Shown in pieces: positions 36,101 to 51,174 of a stretch of DNA of 64,000 nucleotides (its first letter is position 1; every line of letters starts with the position of its first letter). The notes beneath the pieces are model-generated. The model saw nothing but the letters and a program-made list of their open reading frames with translations, was not told where the DNA came from and did not search any database. The translations under genes and the position numbers were made by a program. Origin of the DNA: Seriola aureovittata (Eukaryota > Chordata > Actinopteri > Carangiformes > Carangidae); assembly GCF_021018895.1 (NCBI RefSeq), contig NC_079373.1, positions 15,844,501 through 15,908,500 of the forward strand, given 5' to 3'.

Positions 36101-39100
36101 GGTCATTTTCTGGTTCCAGACCTGATTCGCTGGTGATTGTGTAGGTGTCAGTGGCACGCCGGTTCGAATGTTTGTGATTGTGGTCACTGTTGAGGTCATG
36201 GTCCACCTCTGTGTCCGAACACTGGGAGTGCTCATCTACGGAGGGTACTCTGGTCTTCTGGATTGAAGGGTCAGCTTTTGGCTCAGTGACATCACCAGAG
36301 CATGGGTGGGACTTATGTTGACCAAATGAGCCTACAGAGATTAAAAAAAAACAAGGTGTGGAGAAACAAGAAAGGGCATGAGAGAGTGAAAATAAAGGAT
36401 TATGAAGTAGATTATGTAGAGCAACTTGGACAATTAAAGAGCAAAGCTAGAAGGACAGAGCATGAAGAGAGATACAAGGTGCAGGTGCTTTCCTTAAGGA
36501 TGAGGGATGAGCAAGTTCAGCAAACTCTTCTTAATGTGTGAGACGCTACTTTGATTCCCTGGTACAAACTGCTTTGTAAGAATCAACACGATGAGGTTTT
36601 GCTGAACTTTTATATCACTCAACAAGTCAAATTCACATCACATCACTTCATTTCACAACACGACACCGATGTTAATGGAATGAGCCCTAAGCTTGCTGGG
36701 CTGGCCTTCTTGTTACCGTATTCGGGCCTCTCTCGCCTGTTGCCCTCCATGTCGCAGAGGAGGGGCCTGTGAGGGGACTGGGGGTTCCCACCCTCCCCTG
36801 CCTGTTTTGGTGGAATACCTTTGCTCTGAGACCCTGGTGCCTGGGAAACTGGAGAGGCTGGACACTGGCCTGTCACATGGCTACCATCCTCCAGACATGA
36901 GTGGGTTGGAGACAGACGGCCTGGAGGTAGAGTAGATATTGTAAATGATAATTTATAATAACTGAGCTTTAGTTGAAGGCAACAATAAATGGCCCGTGTG
37001 GGACAATTACTCCACAAGTGAAAAGCCTTAAGGTGAAACATGTTTCAAGAAATTTTAAATGCTGTTATATCTGATTTGGTGTTTTGAGAAATTGGCAATT
37101 TCATAAAAATTATTATTTATATTAATTGTAATCTATACTTAATTGTGAATTTGGTGCCTCACTTAAGTCAATCAATGTCATCAAGCCACAGAGTTTCTGG
37201 GGGTTAATACAATCAGGAAATCCCTCACTGACCTCAGAGTTGTCCAGATAAATAAATTAATTCTGTTGCTGTACTCAAAATGTTTGAATATTAACCAAAA
37301 TAAAATCTGCACCATGTGTAGCGGACACACAAATGAATACAAATGGAAATGAAAACATATTCACTGTCCACACCTAATTTATTCTAGATAGCTAGACATG
37401 TACTCACCTTGTGAGGCAGGGTTGCGTAAGGAGTCCTGCCAGCTTCCCTTCTTTGGGGACAGACTGCTGTTGTTGTTCAGAGAATCCTAATAAGAGGAGA
37501 GAGGAGGGCATTTTAACAAGCTTGTACATAACTGTTATGAAGACTAAACACTATGCATAATAAGTGTTACCTGCGACACAGCAGTGGTGAGGTTCAGTGT
37601 GGTGGGTCTGCTCTTTAGAGTAGCAAGAGTAGGGGAGAGAGGAGGGGAGGCAGAAGGGGATGGGGGCGCATCAGGGTCGACCTCTTCGTCCTCTTCCTCT
37701 TCCTCCTCGTCATCTTCATCTTCGTCGTCAATCATCTCAAACTCTTGGAAGTCATCCTGGAAGGAGCAGACTGGGTGGTGCATGTCACTCTTCTCCAGAA
37801 TGAGGGAATCCTGACCCCAGAAAAGAAAGACAGCGTTAGTGATGTGCTAAAGTAAAGAATGCTCTATGTTTACACACACTCAGCACATTTCAGATGATAA
37901 ATGCACTAATCAAAGCGTCTGCTGTTCTGACAGCAGAAGGGAAACTATTATGTAGCGAGCAAACACAGAGGGAAAAAAACGGCTACCTTCCACAGTGTAC
38001 TACTTCCTTTTTCATTTAATAGTTTTGCCAAGAACAAGCCTGTCTGAGAGATGAAAAGAACGAGGCGAGCACAGATGGACAGCATGCAGCACAGTGTTCT
38101 TTGATTACACAGAGGGCGTTTGTAAAATACAGACAAACACACACATATACACACATCAAAACACTGTATTGGGCAACTCAACGTTAACAGCCACAGTACA
38201 CTTTGCTGATATGTTCTTAATGCATTCTCAGGTATTGTGTGTGTGTGAAGCCATGAATACGTGTGTGTGTATGTGTGTGTGTGTGTGTAGGTTAGACTGA
38301 GAAGAATAAAATGAGAGTGGATCAATCCAACATCTCTCAGGTTTCAGATGGTTTACTGGAAAGTGGTGCATTAAATGATTTTGAGGTTTAATAGACCACA
38401 CCTCCATAAACGTGTGTGTTGCCGTGTATCCTTTACGTTTGCCAGACACAAGGTATGTTGATGCGGGGGTTTACAAAGTACAGTGGATTATTGACACACA
38501 CCTCACAATGTTAAAGTAAATACTAAAATACTAAATACTGAAGAAGAGGAAATAGATCAACTCTTGCTCAGTCTGTGGCCGCACACAATTGCTCACATAG
38601 CTGGGGGGTGAAATGTTTGATTTAACTACACTTTCTGATAATGTTTTAATGTTATAATTGCCCCAACAGTATTGAAGGTCTCTCACCTGCCTTTAACCCT
38701 ACTGAGGCTCCACTATGAGGAGACCAAAGTAACATCACACCAACATTATCTCTCCACGATGAACCTGAAGAGTTGAGTGTTGTTTGTGCTTGATAAATAA
38801 ATAAATAAAATGTTGATAAAGCTGGTACATCGTCATTTTCATAGACAGACTCTGTGTTCACCATCACGTTTTTTTTTTTCTGATCATTTCTCCCCTACTT
38901 TGACTTTATTTGACAATGCAAACAATAGGATTGATTATTCTGGTTTGTAGTTTGAACAGCGCTGCAGTTTCTTGGCGTTTCAGTGCAGTCTTTTTAATGG
39001 CCGAATCAAAGCTGACCCTCTCACTCATCCACCACACACAATTCTGCTGACGCCTGGCGCATCCACTTTATGCCACAGCAACAGAAATCAACACTCAATC

Positions 39101-40879
39101 TATTACCCAGAGAGTATGCATGAATATGCAGACTTATAACTAATTAACATATCTATTTTTTCCCGTGATTTAGCTGACAAGAAATGTTTTGAATTGGTGC
39201 ATCAGTGCAACAGACACAACAGACAATTATTTGTAAATAGATATGAATTCTCAGTTCTCACAACCAACTGTCAAGATTCACAGTGCGGTTTCCCCACACT
39301 AACCCATTACAATCCATCACTGGGGGTATGTGACATATAACTCCATTACAGTGTAAAAATCCAGGGATCCATCAATGGGGTTGTGAAAAAGCCACATCTG
39401 CCTGGGAGAATAATCTGCACTGTCAGGAGACATCCAACTGACAGGCAAGCGAGCAGGCTTCAAGAAAGAGAGAGAACTATAAATAAGAGTTGTGTGTTGG
39501 CGAGAATCGATCCCCACGGTCTCCAGTTCCCAAGGACATCCAGCCCTGTGACTGTCTCTCCTCTGTCACCCAGCGGACTTATGCAAGCATGCTCTACTGC
39601 TGGCAGGGGAGGTGCTGTAAATGAACTTAACCCTCTTACAGGCTCACAAGCATCAGAGATCACAAATGTATTCAATGTAAATTAAATTAGTCTAAAGGTA
39701 AATGGTATTCCATGTATCATACACAGACACACCCAAACCCATAAAAAACTGCACCAGTCCACAGTTAGAGACCCCCTTGTACGTCTTTTAAAAAGCTCAT
39801 TTATAAAGTCCTTTCTGCTCTTCAACATCAGCTCGATAGGGCCGTGTCTGTGCATGCTGATCGGTTAGAAAAGAGATATCACTGTGACAAAAAAAAAAAA
39901 AGATGAAGGCAGAGCGGCTTTTTCATCTCTAATTAGCTTGTTCAGCATGGCTAATTCTATACCTACTGACTGCTGCACATGAGAAGAGGCAGCTCCACTA
40001 CACAGCACCGCCCTCAGCAGTGGAGAGAGCAGAGGCTTTGGGTTGAACTGCGGGGCCATCTTGCTTAATGAGCTGACCAGCTGACAGAGGCAGCACTGGA
40101 CAGATCAGAGAAACTGAGGACACAATCCTCAAGCGAGTGCTGGCTGCACGGCCTTGTGAATGAAGAAGATGCCAGGGACTCATAAATCTTGGAGAAGAGA
40201 AGTGGAGGCTGAGAATTAAGTGGTGTTTTAAGATCTAACAGGCAGTGGGGTCAGCGGAAAATAAAAAAGAAAGTGATGCCAAGCAATCTCGCTGACTAGT
40301 ATACAGCTGTTGACTGACCATGACGCTGCCCAATTAGTGCAGAAGTGCTGGAGTTGTCTGACCCCCAATGCCTTTTCCTTTTTGTATTTGGGAGGTTGTC
40401 TATTCAGTGCATTAAACCATTCACCGCTGCATCGATGGGCTCTATATACACCCGCAAACTCATCGTAGATTTACGACATCTACAGTTTTTGCATTTAGCT
40501 CACATCTTGATTGATAAATATACATAGGAAAGGGAGGAAGTAACTATGCAAAACATCTCTACATTTATTTTGTTTGTACAATGATAGATAGAAAGTGTGT
40601 CTGTGTTTGGGTGCATGTACCACCTAAACCTGATTTACCAAATATAGCTTGTAATGTGGGTTAGCTTTATGCTGGAATGATTGTCTCCCAATAATGGAGA
40701 CCACCCAGTGAGTGATGGCCTCCATCTATCAGAGTTTCTGTACATTTCCACATTTTAAACTCGGAGTAATGCCACAGCGGAGACAGACACCATTGCTCTG
40801 TCACACACTGAATTATGCATGTGCTCATGGTATTCAATCAGGGGTCTGGAGAGACAGAAGAATCAGAGGCAGAAGCAGC

Positions 40880-40973
<94 letters not shown>

Positions 40974-42449
40974 TGTTTGTGTGTGTGAGCGAGAGACTCA
41001 GAGAGACAAAAAAGGGAGGGACTCCCTCTGTTGTGTTGTCCCTGCTTATGTTTATATGCTGGATTAAAAAAAATGAAAGGCCAAGCAAAAACAAAAAAAC
41101 AAATCACACGTGTGAAAACACGCTGTCACCAGTGACATCACAGATAGTAGGAAAGGATAGCCTGAGCCAGAACTGCTAAAGCATTTAGTCATTTGGCAAA
41201 AAATGACCATTTCCTCAGAGACAAAAAATCAGTCATTGATAACAACCCCATGAACGATCTTTAATTACCTGCCATCAGCTGCAGATGACAGAATAAGCTA
41301 TCTGAAGGCATCTTGTGCGTGTCTATTTGATTTTGTTCACATGTATGTGTGTCCTGCCGTCATAAAGGCTAAGTTCTGATCTAAAGGGTTTTGCAGATTA
41401 AGACCTGAACCCCATAACGAATTAGAATTAATCAGAGCTGGGGATTGGGGCCAGAGGATAATCTCACTGTTTAGATTGGCTGTTCCTCCAAAACATCAAA
41501 GACATGCTGCCCGATATGACCAAATCATACTGACATGAAAACCAAAAGCTTCTCTCTTCATCAGCAGAGTGCAGTGCACGAGGGAGGGACTGCTGCTGCT
41601 GCTGATGAGCTGACAAATGTCACACACCCTACTGATGCAAGCAAAATCAAACACCATGCGAAATACCCTCCACGTGAAATTCTCTGTCTCCTCTGCACAT
41701 ACTAAGAGGGCAACTGGGTGTGTGTCCTATCCATCCCATGTCAGCAACATTACTTCCTCTGGGCAATGATGTAACATAACAAGGACCGACACTCTGTTGT
41801 TTGTGAAGTAAGCAGTCAGGGCCCCTGTTGATGTGTGTCTGATGTGCGTGTTTGACCGCATGTGGCAGGTAGAGAGGAGAAAGAGGGCACTGATGCATGG
41901 TTTACTACTGTATGACCTCTCTGGCATGATAAAAAAAAAAACACTCTCTAAAGTCTTTCTCTCTCTGGAGGTCTCCTCACATGCTATGCAAAACCCAGCT
42001 TTGTTACAGAAGGGCTTTGCTGGTTATCCATAATGTGTTTTGTTGGTGGATTAAAGTGGAGGAAGCAAAAATATCTAGCACAGATTTATATCGAGAGCTT
42101 AAACCTCAGAACCAACCATCCCTGAGCTAAATCACTTCAGCAGTGAGGAGCAGAAGAGAGAAAGTCAGGGGAGGAAAGCATTACTGGAGCGGGAGTGGAG
42201 AGGTGGCAGAGAACAGGAGAGGAGGGAATCTGAGCTCTGTCTCCGAGCAACACTCTGCATAGAGAGGGAGGGAAGGGAAGACATATGGGAGGGAGGGAGG
42301 GAGGGAGGGAGGGAAAGACGGAGGGAGGGAAGGAGGTTGTCTCTGCATAGCAGCAAACTGCACTGGGTCACCCACCCTCTGCTGCAGCTGTGGCTCCACG
42401 CCACCAGCATAAAACATTTACATCCAACAGGAAGGAGAGACAGAGAGAA

Positions 42450-42480
<31 letters not shown>

Positions 42481-43357
42481 AGGGGATGACACAATAGTTC
42501 TTAGAAACTGTGTAATTAAGGTCTAAGCTGGTCAGACATGTGGGCTGATATAGCTAATGACTCAATTATTTGCATATACTTCATAACACAGTCACATGAA
42601 TATGAGGCTTAATGGAAGTGCTACTTAGAATTCATATTATACGTGGAGAAGTTTGGTGAATGTATCCTGTTTGCTCAGGTCCAGTATGTATGATGTTTGG
42701 TTATAATCTGAGTACATGGAGATTACTTCAGAAGTCTTTCACTTAAAAATAGTCATGCCTGTTCCTCATCTTGCCCCTGGTATTATAATACGACGCTTAT
42801 GGCCTCTTAAAACTGCAATGCTGGTAGGCTAGGTAGCCTGAAGATAAAAATCTGAAGCGACAGAGGTTATATAAGATATCCATATGCAAATGAGCAGTTC
42901 TCAACACTAAACAGCTATAAAAACAGGGCCAGACTCTCTCTTTCTTTCTCATATTCATATTTTTCTTGTCATTGCACTTACCATTTGTCTACTCATGCTG
43001 CTATTAATCAACTATGATACTGAAAGTTGTCACCAATAGAAACTGCAGAAGAGCAACAACAAACAGATGGCCCCTCTGGAATCATTATCCATAATATTTA
43101 GCAAACAAAAGACTTTCTCTGTTTTACACTTATAACTACTTTACATGATGCAATTGATACTATATGTGTAAGTGTTTACATACTGGAGATATAAGTCAAC
43201 AAATGGGTAAAATATCAATAAATGGAACAACATAAAAACAAAGAACCTCACCTTCTCATATGGATCAGAGTCATAGTTGAGTCCAATCCCACAGTCATCT
43301 GTAATTTCAGAGAGATCTTCATCATCAAACTCCTCCAGGCTGATGTCGTGGGCAGGC
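30195..43357 (-). CDS. mapk8ip2: JNK-interacting protein 2 (MAPK8IP2/IB2), 13 exons, 5' end missing
   Basis: Scaffold that binds JNK-pathway kinases and kinesin-1 in neurons and endocrine cells. Coding exons in transcript order: 43252-43357, 37571-37810, 37408-37486, 36717-36920, 34084-36331, 33609-33817, 32858-32933, 31962-32134, 31754-31863, 31520-31642, 31102-31172, 30911-31009 and 30195-30267. All phases agree, giving 1269 visible residues (human JIP2 is about 824). The first visible exon has [20 protein letters not shown]; then come [15 protein letters not shown], an acidic run, and the JNK-binding core RPTTLNL followed by DSLNNN. The 2.25-kb exon is low-complexity, with islands shared with JIP2 ([54 protein letters not shown]). 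The SH3 domain is at about visible residues 1033-1102 and the PTB domain at about 1117-1262 ([20 protein letters not shown]). The C-terminus CPTEDIYLE is the kinesin light-chain binding tail. The exon with the start codon was not found and probably lies to the right. JIP1 fits less well than JIP2. Confidence 0.93.
34084..36331 (-). other. Giant central exon of mapk8ip2
   Basis: A 2248-base exon coding about 749 residues rich in Ser, Asp, Glu and Pro. It is flanked by a TCTGTAG acceptor and an AAG/GTATGC donor. It carries several short blocks recognisable from mammalian JIP2 separated by long fish-specific acidic, probably disordered, stretches. It accounts for most of the size excess over the human protein. 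Plus-strand open frames across it are antisense shadows of the biased composition. Confidence 0.85.
40882..40990. repeat. (TG)n microsatellite in mapk8ip2 intron
   Basis: One of the longest dinucleotide runs in the window: about 90 bases of perfect TG with a short TTTGTG-interrupted tail. Confidence 0.95.
42144..42485 (+). repeat. Purine-rich tract with (GGGA)n and (GAGA)n
   Basis: A strongly G/A-biased stretch on the plus strand. It contains about seven GGGA repeats near 42289-42315 and GAGA repeats near 42430-42480, interrupted by a mixed-sequence segment at 42340-42425. Such polypurine sequence can adopt triplex structures; no function is shown. Confidence 0.8.
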
Positions 43358-43798
43358 CTGGAAAAACATGAGAGATAGTATATTAAGACATGTCATGAAA
43401 AAAAGAACACTGGTATCTGCAATATGGCTGTTTCATCAGTGAACGCTCCAGAGGGGAATTTCTCATTGATTCATGCCCACACACTGAGCCTTGTTCTAAG
43501 GGAAACCTGCTCTAACTCATAGCCCGTCAAACTCTATCTGGGTCTCAGTCTCATATGCAGGACACAGGCAGCCACGCAAACACCCACATCTTCTGTCTTC
43601 TCTTCCCTTATACCAAACCATGCTAACAAGGTGTGACACGTCAGTGGAGCTGAATAAAAACAGCAACACATAAGTACTGAAATTAAATGGCAATATTTCA
43701 GATTAGGTTAGCTGAATTTTATCATATATATGTAAGTACTGTGGATGTTATGAACAGAGTTGGAAGTGAATTATTGGCTGTTTCCTCTTACACCAGAG
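43358..43798. other. Sequence between mapk8ip2 exon and hAT-like element
   Basis: I searched the minus strand here for a JIP2-type N-terminal exon and found none. No other gene or repeat was recognised. CACCAGAG at 43791-43798 is the left target-site duplication of the hAT-like element. Confidence 0.5.
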
Positions 43799-44528
43799 CA
43801 GGGATGTCACGAGAACGGATACTTCAGTAATAAGTCGATGCCAAAATTCTGAAAATGTGACGGTACCTGTTTTTCTAGAGTACCGTCATAAACTGATGGT
43901 ACCATGGATGTAGTAAGTACTACAGATATGGTTCTTCTAGGACTGACAAGAGCAGTATAATAACTCGCATTTCATGTCAGACTAACAAGTGTCCTAGTCT
44001 GACCCTGAGAAGGCAGGCACAAGGAACAACAACAACGACAGGTGGAATGACAGCAGCAAGTGCAGGTGCAGCAACACCATGATTGGTGTATGGACACATT
44101 TTGCACATGAGTGGATCATCGGGGACAAGTTATAGACAACGAAAAGCGACGATGCAAGCGTTGGATCAGGAGTTGTTAACTTTACATTAACAACATGTCA
44201 TCTAGTGGTCATGTCCTGAAGTGTTTCTGTTATTGTTTGTGAATTGCGAGGGCTGACAATTGTTGTAACAAGGACACACACAATGGCTAACGTTAGCTCG
44301 TTTAGGCTAACATAGTGACCACTAATAACTGTTCAGTCACTGACCTTTCAAACTGCTGCTTGCATGCTGATTATATAGAGGTGTGTACGCACGCACACGT
44401 GCATGTGTGTTAGCAGACTCTTTGTTGTTTTAAGTTGTTTGCTGTGGTGTGGAGTTTGGTATTGACAATCATGGCATTTCAATGGTATTGGTACCTACTA
44501 CCAAAATTCTGGTATCGTGACATCCCTA
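43799..44528. mobile_element. Non-autonomous hAT-like DNA transposon (730 bp)
   Basis: The left end reads CAGGGATGTCACGAGAAC and the right end, on the opposite strand, TAGGGATGTCACGATACC: imperfect terminal inverted repeats of the hAT type. Both ends are flanked by the identical 8-bp direct repeat CACCAGAG (43791-43798 and 44529-44536), the target-duplication length expected for hAT elements. Weaker inverted similarity continues inward (CCAAAATTCTG). The interior has no transposase frame, so movement would have required an enzyme from elsewhere. The tandem pgc unit begins inside this element at about 44273. Confidence 0.8.
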
Positions 44529-45905
44529 CACCAGAGTTTCTCAACTTCCATTTACAGCATCAGCACACAACAGCAGAGAAGTGTATATGTCTCTGTAATG
44601 AGCCACGGCATTGCAAGTTTTCTTAATCATGCTCTGTCTCTCCTTTGCCCCATTAGTTTCAGTAGGCTCTCAGTTCTACAGCAGTTAGCTTGCAATGTGT
44701 TGAAGGAAATGCTGCATTGCAGCTTTCCCACTAAGAAAAGGACACTCCACATATTACGTATGGATGCAAGCTTACATCACATGTTCATATAGGGGTCCTT
44801 TCTACACAAAGTCATTGCTCCCATGGAGCAAATAAGGATGTGCTGATGCATCTAATAGTGAAAGAAACTATGAAAACGTCACAGTAATCAGAGCATCCCA
44901 AAGCTACTGGTCTACTTTAAGGTACAACACAGTGCTACTGAGAGAAGATACAGGAAAAAGGTAATCATGAAGGAGATATTAGAGGGTAACAGAGTGGTTT
45001 TCAATTCAAGTTATATAAAGTGTATATCATCTGCAATAGTCAGACTTTGATTATATAGCTCAAATCACAGAAAACAAAATAAGCAAAAATCTACTGCTGC
45101 ATGTCCTTATGTTATGAAACTTTGATTGTATGATTTTTTAAAAACAAGGACTGAAAACATCCAGTCTTTAATTTAACAATGATAAGGAAAAAGGTATCAA
45201 ATGAAAACAGTATTAAAAGTTATGATAAGTTGAACAGCACAAAAGGTTTTCATAAAATTGTGTGGTTAAGGTGCTGCTGATACTGAAGCCTAGATATAAC
45301 ACATTAATTTTCCATTTGCAAAAAATTACAGTTGCCCCCAAACTATTAAGCTTGACATTGCTGTTGATATACAGTATATGCTTTATCTAATCAGGTCAAA
45401 TTGTACTACTGTGGTAAAAGTGACGTCTTGAGGATTTACAACAGCTTGCAGACAATTTTTGGGAAAGCAACAGAAAGTTCTAACTAGACAAGGAAAAAAG
45501 ACAGACACATTTATGATACTTCATGTGAGATTTTTCATTTGAAAAATGCAACCAATTCATTTTGACTGAATTCATGTATAACAAGCAACATTTATCTATG
45601 GTGCTTTTATGGTCATATAAGATTTAAGAAATGTACTTAAAGTGCCAAATTTAAATAAACATGAATTATTCATTGTCACCACTGGATTATTCCATTGGAT
45701 ATACCCAATTGCATAACATCTTAGTATATCTTTGTTGTATAATATGTTTAATTAGGAGGTTTTCTGGTGTGTTTGTGGAGCATTGAATGTTAGCTGTACA
45801 AATTAACTATGGATTCAAAGAAAAAATTCTATAAGGGTCACGCTGTCTGAGCTGATATGACTGAAATTTTGATAACAGTCTGGCTGATATGGGACCAAAC
45901 AGGTG

Positions 45906-45913
45906 TATATAAA
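45906..45913 (+). promoter_or_regulatory. TATA box of pgc copy 1 (TATATAAA)
   Basis: TATATAAA lies 62 bases before the last T preceding the start codon, a normal core-promoter distance allowing a short 5' UTR. Upstream at about 45854-45890 are several GATA-type words (TGATATG, TGATAACAG). GATA factors are known regulators of gastric pepsinogen promoters; the link here is inferred. Confidence 0.75.
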
Positions 45914-45974
45914 CCCTGTTCAGATCCAAGCTGAGTTGTATCCATCCAGGAGAGCTGTGTATGCAGGAGGGATC

Positions 45975-48850
<2,876 letters not shown>

Positions 48851-49091
48851 GTGTCATCAGTGTAACCTAACCTGACCATAAAACCTGATCAGATAATAAT
48901 GATTACGTTTGTGTCCACTCAAACACCGGTAAGAACCTGAGGCGCTGGTACATCTCAAACATCTGCCGTCGTCTGGGCAATATGGGTTTAACTGCAATTA
49001 ACATATTGTCACTGTAAATTTACAGTAAACAAATATTGTTATACATGTCTATTAAATACTGACGAACTACTGTAGTTGGAACTGTATATTC

Positions 49092-49097
49092 AATAAA
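49092..49097 (+). terminator. Poly(A) signal of pgc copy 1 (AATAAA)
   Basis: AATAAA followed by an A run lies 242 bases after the stop; the same site is kept in all three copies. Confidence 0.6.
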
Positions 49098-49276
49098 AAA
49101 AAAAAGTTAGATGTGTCCATGAAATTCCATTATTCTCAGTCGGGATAAAGGTGAAAATAATTACTGCAAGTGCTTTAACATTTTATCTTTCTAAATGAGC
49201 CCTCATTAGCATAACAGCACAGGTCCTGGGCTGAGGGACATCAAAGGGGGTTTTTCCCTTTATAATTAACCTTGGG

Positions 49277-49278
<2 letters not shown>

Positions 49279-49322
<44 letters not shown>

Positions 49323-49326
49323 TGTC
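49279..49326. repeat. (TG)n microsatellite, unit 1
   Basis: A TG run in the 3' flank of pgc copy 1, ending TTTGTGTCCG; its length and tail differ between units. Confidence 0.9.
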
Positions 49327-50918
49327 CGTCCAATTACTCCCCACAACTAGTGGCAGTTTTAAATGCCATATCCTGGGATGTACAAACACTCACAATTTTG
49401 TTCCAACATCCACAGAATCTGACAAATGTAATAATTAGTCATGTGTTGCCTCATGTTACATCAACAGTTGCAAGCCACTGTCAGCAGAGCACCTGTGATT
49501 GCTCATTCGCTGTTTAGGTTCATGCAAAACCACAAAGTAAGATGTAATTAAATCAGGATAAATTATGTTATTTATCAGATACACAACACAGTTGTTCTTC
49601 AAGACTAGTTGTGAACAAAAATAGACTTTCTAGTTTTCATTTTCTGTCCAGAATTAAAATGGTTTTATAGTGTACCATACTGGATTTGATTTGCCACTGG
49701 TGTTATTGCAGTGTGACAACTAGTGCCAGACACTGTGAAACAATATATCATGTAGTGTAAAATGACACCAACCTCTCAGTCTCAGTGTGGTCTGTGGGTG
49801 GGACTTGAGCCTCAAAACTTTTCCACAACGATACACACACAGTCAGAAAGAGCCTGTCTAAACCTAACCTGGAGAAAGAAGGTCACTAATGAGCTTCTCG
49901 CCCATCCAAGCCTTCAGGGAATCTGTGTTTCTAAGTATGTGTGGGTGTGTGATTCACAATGGAAAAACACCACATCAGCGCCGCTGTATCCAAGGCAGCT
50001 TGTCACAAGCACACGAGTGGAACAAAGTCCCATGTTTGGTTTTTGGATGAGGGGTTAGAGAAACTGAGGGATACAGGAGACAGGTAGGTAATCAAGAGGG
50101 TTGAGGTGGAGGGAGGGAGATGAGAATCCTGTAACTAGGCAAGTGGAAAGGTTGAATTCAAAAAGTGCAGAGAGTACTAGAGAAATAAACAATTTCATGG
50201 TGACAAGAAGCAATGCAACAGATTCCCTATGAAATCTGACCCACTGCCACTCTATGTAAAATGCAGAGTACATGGAGGCTGGTGAGGCTTCTTCTAATGG
50301 TGTTTGTGATGGTCTTGTTTTAAACTAATTATACTAATGTCCCAAAATGGATGTGGTAATCATTTACATATACATACAGTAGCAGATTAAGTTGAGCGGA
50401 GAGTTAGTTCACCACAATGTCCATGAAAGTACAATAGTGTTAATGAAAACTGTTCACAGTATCCACAGTAACAGTGACACTGTTTCTTACTGTTGAATTA
50501 TTACAAATATAATTTTCAGTGCTGTCAGCAACCATCCACTGTATTGGGGTGGGGACGGATATTATGTCAAAACCTGGATGGATAAAACCAAAAATACTGG
50601 CATGGCTTCATACCACTAGACATACATACACTTGTAATTTGAATGAATAGGCTCTTTAATATTATTTGCCATCTGTTTTCATCTCCTCTTTCTGTTTTCG
50701 TGCATTGATACCTAATCGGCTGTGTTTCCAGACTCCATTTTGTTTGTGTCCTCCTCTGCTTAGTGTTGGAGTCATCCTGTAGCTCTGCAATGCATGTCAC
50801 CACAGAGTGTGGCCCCATTTCCCCTCAACCGCAAAAAACCTAAGAAATGTGTGTCAGTGAAAAGCTGCAGACGCAGAATGATGCCCAACCCAGACAGATG
50901 CTCTGTCCTCTCCTTGAA

Positions 50919-51174
50919 GACACACACAATGGCTAACGTTAGCTCGTTTAGGCTAACATAGTGACCACTAATAACTGTTCAGTCACTGAGCTTTCAAACT
51001 GCTGCTTGCATACTGATTATATGGAGGTGTGTACGCACGCACACGCGCATGTGTGTTAGCAGACTCTTTGTTGTTTTAAGTTGTTTGCTGTGGTGTGGAG
51101 TTTGGTATTGACAATCATGGCATTTCAATGGTATTGTTACCTACTACCAAAATTCTGGTATCGTGACATCCCTA
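50919..51174. mobile_element. 5'-truncated hAT-like element copy (unit 2)
   Basis: This is the right 256 bases of the element seen whole at 43799-44528, retaining the terminal repeat TCGTGACATCCCTA and the following CACCAGAG but lacking the left end. It was copied by tandem duplication, not by new insertion. Confidence 0.85.

Larger units (their letters stand above)
37811..43251 (-). other. mapk8ip2 intron between first two visible exons
   Basis: A 5.4-kb intron with no coding exon recognised on either strand. It contains the TG microsatellite at 40882-40990, a purine tract at about 42144-42485, and otherwise AT-rich sequence. Confidence 0.7.
48851..50918 (+). other. 3' flank and spacer after pgc copy 1
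   Basis: Apart from the 3' UTR and the TG run, I recognise no gene. An open plus frame at 49762-50058 and a minus frame at 50055-50273 recur in every unit but have no known motif, and neighbouring non-coding bases are equally conserved. Confidence 0.5.

Noticed and set aside
35765..36235. 156-codon minus-strand open frame in another frame of the same exon
   Set aside because: The true frame is fixed by splice phases and by JIP2 motifs on either side; this frame has no recognised motif.
44435..44792. Repeated open frames at the start of each pgc unit
   Set aside because: The first overlaps the end of the hAT-like element and the other its flank; neither has a protein motif.
49762..50273. Recurrent open frames in the spacer after each pgc gene
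   Set aside because: They are nearly identical in all units, but so is the surrounding non-coding sequence, so conservation reflects recent duplication and not coding constraint.
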